DNA of 7,161 bases from Bordetella parapertussis. Its GTDB lineage: Bacteria > Pseudomonadota > Gammaproteobacteria > Burkholderiales > Burkholderiaceae_B. Position numbers and translations under genes: made by a program. The notes beneath the pieces were generated by a model that was not told the DNA's origin, ran no database searches, and saw only the letters and a list, made by a program, of their open reading frames with translations. Below, one piece after another: positions 5,056 to 7,161 of this stretch (its first letter is position 1; every line of letters begins with the position of its first letter). The stretch spans positions 1 through 7,161 of the forward strand of contig CAMEAW010000140.1 of the NCBI GenBank assembly GCA_945911685.1, given 5' to 3'.

Positions 5056-5934
5056 ATGACCATTCTCATCACAGGTGCGACCGGAACCATTGGCTCGTTG
5101 CTGGTGCAACAGCTTGCGAACCAATGTGTGGCGGTGAACGCCCTTACGCGCGACCCGAACAAGGCTAAATTTCCGAGTGGAGTTACCGCAGTGTCAGGTG
5201 ACATGTTGGATGTGGAGTCTATGCGCAAAGCCCTTCAAGGGGTAAGCACGCTCTTTCTGCTCAATTCTGTGTCTAATCAAGAGCTGACGGAGGCGGTATT
5301 GTCACTCAATCTGGCTCGTCAGGCTGGCATCGAGCGCGTTGTTTACTTCTCCGTTTTCAATGGCGAGGCTTTCTCCAATGTCCCTCACTTCACCTCGAAG
5401 CACGCCGTTGAGCGCATGATTTCGCAGATGGGCATCCCCGCCACTATTTTGCGACCCAACTGTTTTATGCAAAACGATGCCATGTTTTTCAAGGATGCCT
5501 TGATGGGGCCGGGCCTGTACCCCTTTCCGATTGGTGATAAAGGCGTCTCTATGGTCGACGTGCGCGACATTGCCGAAATCGCAGCGCAGGCTGTGTTGAA
5601 ACGTGAGCGTGCCCCTCAAGCGCTGCCTAATGAGATCATCAACCTTGTAGGTCCAGATGCACTCACCGGATCCGGTATCGCCAAGATTTGGGCAGCGGCG
5701 CTGAATAAGCAGGTCAACTACACAGGTAGTGACACTGCACCATTTGAAGCGCGACTGGCCCAACACGCGCCAAGTTGGATGGCGATGGACATGCGTCTGA
5801 TGCTTGATCGTTTTTGCTCAGATGGCATGGCTGCGAACGCTGCAGATGTAGGCAAGATGGCTGAGCAACTTGGCCGGAGGCCGCGTTCTTATGCAGATTT
5901 TGCTGCCGAGACCAGAGCGCAATGGGAGGCTTAA
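5056..5934 (+). CDS. NmrA-like/atypical SDR NAD(P)-binding oxidoreductase
   Basis: The product is 292 residues. ATG 5056 is preceded by AAAAAAGGAAA with suitable spacing and starts directly at the Rossmann beta strand, so the 28-residue upstream extension is not used. The nucleotide-binding loop is TGATGTIGS (GxxGxxG, Gly7/Gly10/Gly13). ALTRDPNKA supplies the Arg often used to hold the NADP phosphate, and GDMLD is the acidic turn. The usual SDR Tyr-x3-Lys pair is not present in normal form (HFTSKHAVE keeps only the Lys), as in NmrA/HSCARG redox-sensor proteins and NAD(P)H:quinone reductase-like members. RPNCFMQND is a further family segment. It could be a quinone reductase or a redox sensor; substrate unknown. 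It is divergent from lysR and probably controlled by it. Its stop codon lies within the tacA operator region. Confidence 0.85.
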   Translation: MTILITGATGTIGSLLVQQLANQCVAVNALTRDPNKAKFPSGVTAVSGDMLDVESMRKALQGVSTLFLLNSVSNQELTEAVLSLNLARQAGIERVVYFSVFNGEAFSNVPHFTSKHAVERMISQMGIPATILRPNCFMQNDAMFFKDALMGPGLYPFPIGDKGVSMVDVRDIAEIAAQAVLKRERAPQALPNEIINLVGPDALTGSGIAKIWAAALNKQVNYTGSDTAPFEARLAQHAPSWMAMDMRLMLDRFCSDGMAANAADVGKMAEQLGRRPRSYADFAAETRAQWEA

Positions 5935-5971
5935 GAATCTTACCGGCAATTTGCCGTACAATGCTAAGATT
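5932..5971 (+). promoter_or_regulatory. composite palindromic operator/promoter of tacAT
   Basis: Three dyad parts are packed here: TAAGAATCTTA (5932-5942, perfect around its central base and overlapping the preceding gene's stop codon), CGGCAATTTGCCG (5944-5956, perfect around its centre), and TAAGATT (5965-5971), which is the reverse complement of AATCTTA at 5936-5942. TACAAT at 5957-5962 is a good -10 candidate; no matching -35 is clear. The ribosome site GAGGAG follows at 5975-5980. Ribbon-helix-helix antitoxins such as TacA repress through such clustered sites, so this is the likely binding region. Confidence 0.6.
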
Positions 5972-5986
5972 ACTGAGGAGCTTGTC

Positions 5987-6292
5987 ATGCCGTCCAAATC
6001 CCTAGCCTTGCCCCGTACGACAAGACTCCAGTCTGCGCGACTAGAGGCTCGGATCAGCCCTGACCTGCATCTGATTGTCAAGCGTGCTGCAGAAATTCAA
6101 GGTCGTACGATGACCGACTTTGTGATCCATGCTCTTCAAATAGCGGCTTCGCAAACAATAGAGCGCGCTGACCGGGTGCGCCTGTCAGTGCTAGACCAAG
6201 AGGCTTTCGCAAATGCTTTGATTGCACCTGCCAAGCCTAATGCAGCACTCAAGCGCGCTTTTGCCAAGGCCAACAAGCTTCTTGCTGCGTGA
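5987..6292 (+). CDS. tacA: TacA-type (DUF1778) ribbon-helix-helix antitoxin
   Basis: The product is 101 residues. ATG 5987 is preceded by GAGGAG at 5975-5980. Upstream in-frame codons lie inside the preceding gene and the operator, so they are rejected. The N-terminal half (ARLEARISPDLHLIVKRAAE, then IQGRTMTDFVIHALQIAA) is the ribbon-helix-helix DNA-binding domain of DUF1778. The C-terminal half (LDQEAFANALIAPAKPNAAL and on) is the segment that wraps over the GNAT toxin in TacAT complexes. The toxin gene follows with a 4-nt GTGA overlap. It likely represses its own promoter together with TacT. Codons are intact. Confidence 0.9.
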   Translation: MPSKSLALPRTTRLQSARLEARISPDLHLIVKRAAEIQGRTMTDFVIHALQIAASQTIERADRVRLSVLDQEAFANALIAPAKPNAALKRAFAKANKLLAA

Positions 6293-6816
6293 AGTCACCT
6301 GTGACTGTTCGTCCAAAGGTACCTAAATTTTCTGTTTTGGCGCTAGATCTCGCTGCTGATCGCGCGAAGTTTACCTGCGGCATTGAACCACTAGATCGGT
6401 ACTTTCGTACTCAGGTTAGTCAGGACATTAAACGCCGAGTGTCTGCTTGTTTCGTGGCGAACGACAATATGGGACAGATCGCGGGCTATTACACGCTGGC
6501 CTCGGCGAGTATTTTGCTATCCGACCTACCCGAGACGCTTGCGAAAAAACTACCTCGCTACCCCAGCGTGCCGGCAGTGCGAATGGGGCGTCTGGCCGTG
6601 AGCGATTCCTTCAAGGGCAAGGGCCTCGGAGCCGCATTATTAGCCGATGCCCTCAGGCGTGCGGCCACGGCAGAGATCGCAGCGTATGCGCTAGTTGTTG
6701 ATGCCAAAGACGAGTCGGCCGCCGGTTTCTACGCTCACCACGGGTTCATCGCGCTCCCAGAACAACCACTTTTTCTCTTGTTGCCCCTTGCGACAGTCAA
6801 ATCCTTGCTCGACTGA
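6289..6816 (+). CDS. tacT: TacT-type GNAT toxin (aminoacyl-tRNA acetyltransferase)
   Basis: The product is 175 residues, normal for the family. It starts with GTG 6289, overlapping the tacA stop by 4 nt (GTGA). TacT toxins use acetyl-CoA to acetylate the amino group of charged tRNAs and so block translation. The acetyl-CoA loop is visible in RLAVSDSFKGKGLGAALL (residues 101-118), with the catalytic-type tyrosine in AGFYAHHGF (Tyr148). The early family segment FTCGIEPLDRYFRTQVSQD is present too, so the toxin looks active. The last 35 bases of the gene (6782-6816) recur without a mismatch at 1746-1780 as the remnant of a second copy. Confidence 0.9.
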   Translation: MKSPVTVRPKVPKFSVLALDLAADRAKFTCGIEPLDRYFRTQVSQDIKRRVSACFVANDNMGQIAGYYTLASASILLSDLPETLAKKLPRYPSVPAVRMGRLAVSDSFKGKGLGAALLADALRRAATAEIAAYALVVDAKDESAAGFYAHHGFIALPEQPLFLLLPLATVKSLLD

Positions 6817-6882
6817 TCCATATAGATTCGTGGATCGGACTGGCTACAAGATTTGTACATCACGCGAGTGACTTCAGCCATT

Positions 6883-6977
6883 GGTTAGTATCCCTCCCGC
6901 AGACCAAAAGCAAAAAACCTGAAATTGCAGCACCTCAGGCGGTTTGTGATGCAGCCAGGGCTGCCCCGCCAAAACTA
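6883..6977 (-). repeat. intergenic repeat R4 with minus-strand terminator
   Basis: Fourth copy, same orientation as R1-R3. The A6 run is at 6912-6917; stem CCTGAA/CTCAGG (6918-6923 and 6934-6939) has a mismatch next to the loop, so 5 bp pair. It lies 66 bp after the tacT stop, and the intervening segment is shared with the tacT remnant before R1. On the minus strand it would terminate transcription of the second hicB. Confidence 0.85.
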
Positions 6978-6980
6978 TTT

Positions 6981-7020
6981 CAAACTGATTCCAAATCGTT
7001 CGAACTGACTCCAGTTCGTT
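6981..7020. repeat. tandem pair of 20-bp dyad units beside R4
   Basis: CAAACTGATTCCAAATCGTT (6981-7000) and CGAACTGACTCCAGTTCGTT (7001-7020) match at 16 of 20 positions. The second contains a perfect hairpin, CGAACTG-ACTC-CAGTTCG (7001-7018). One such unit is present beside R2, so copy number varies between repeats. Confidence 0.7.
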
Positions 7021-7044
7021 GGATGCTTCCTTGAGTGTTGGCTG

Positions 7045-7161
7045 TTAAGAGAGAGCCAATTTAGCCGAAACTAAGCGGTTGATGCTCACCCCCAGATCGG
7101 CAGCCTCGGTAGCGAGGCGACGATGCACGAGCGATGGCACTCGAACCATGAAGCGGCCGCT
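7045..7161 (-). CDS. hicB: second hicB copy, 3' part only (continues past the edge)
   Basis: The last 38 codons and the stop of a HicB antitoxin, corresponding to residues 71-108, i.e. the ribbon-helix-helix DNA-binding domain. It is identical at every base to 3203-3319, and the identity extends left past the stop to 7036. The remainder, and presumably a second hicA, lie beyond the window. If complete, the two HicB proteins would probably cross-bind each other's operators and toxins. Confidence 0.85.
   Translation of the reverse strand, partial: SGRFMVRVPSLVHRRLATEAADLGVSINRLVSAKLALS

Noticed and set aside
5302..5766. 154-codon minus-strand frame inside the NmrA-type gene
   Set aside because: Shadow of a gene with clear family motifs on the plus strand; the composition of its translation resembles antisense reading.
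6735..6881. Small minus-strand ORF (48 codons, MAEVTRVMYKSC...) with a related 40-codon copy at 1723-1845
   Set aside because: Its conservation is explained by the shared tacT 3' end and spacer. The four differences between copies fall equally at first and third codon positions, there is no ribosome site, and the C-termini are arbitrary.
1847..6977. Repeats R1-R4 as integron attC sites
   Set aside because: GTTAG at the repeat start resembles the R' core, but the next bases (TA or AA) break GTTRRRY, no RYYYAAC partner is correctly placed, and the whole block does not fold end to end. The only strong secondary structure is the terminator stem.

Overview
The window looks like an accessory-gene region of a Gram-negative proteobacterium, most likely a betaproteobacterium. 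The support is a beta-barrel outer-membrane protein, moderate GC content, and VapC/HicBA/TacAT/NTase-HEPN variants of the kind common there. The genus assignment is inference from protein style only; no rRNA or tRNA is present to anchor it.

Layout, left to right. Positions 1-351 hold the relic of a phage lysis cassette: the C-terminal end of an Rz-like i-spanin overlapped in the +1 frame by an Rz1-like o-spanin. Positions 389-1154 hold an AT-richer minus-strand gene for a secreted outer-membrane beta-barrel protein with its own terminator. From about 1302 to the right edge there is an array of toxin-antitoxin (TA) modules. In order these are: a 5'-truncated vapC (-) fused head-on to the last codons of a lost tacT (+); repeat R1; a winged-helix nucleotidyltransferase plus HEPN pair (+), resembling MntA/HepT; R2; hicA-hicB (-); R3; lysR (-) and a divergent NmrA-type oxidoreductase gene (+); tacA-tacT (+); R4; and the 3' end of a second hicB (-) running off the edge.

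The main unexplained structure is the roughly 95-bp repeat R1-R4. It occurs four times in one orientation at module boundaries. Read on the minus strand it contains a textbook intrinsic terminator (CCTGAG stem, about 10-nt loop, T6). R2 and R4 are followed by 20-bp hairpin-forming units and then by identical hicB 3' ends. R1 and R4 are both preceded by tacT 3' ends that are 97 of 101 bases identical. These paired flanks show that module-plus-repeat blocks have been duplicated and rearranged here. The vapC/tacT scar is a direct record of one deletion.

Functionally, four TA types are represented (PIN RNase, HEPN/NTase, HicA RNase, GNAT acetyltransferase). VapC has lost its first catalytic Asp and its antitoxin gene. 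The NTase antitoxin carries its own winged-helix domain and has a matching pair of 17-bp operator-like repeats spaced 21 bp apart, ending at its start codon. The only non-TA cargo inside the array is the lysR/nmrA divergent pair.
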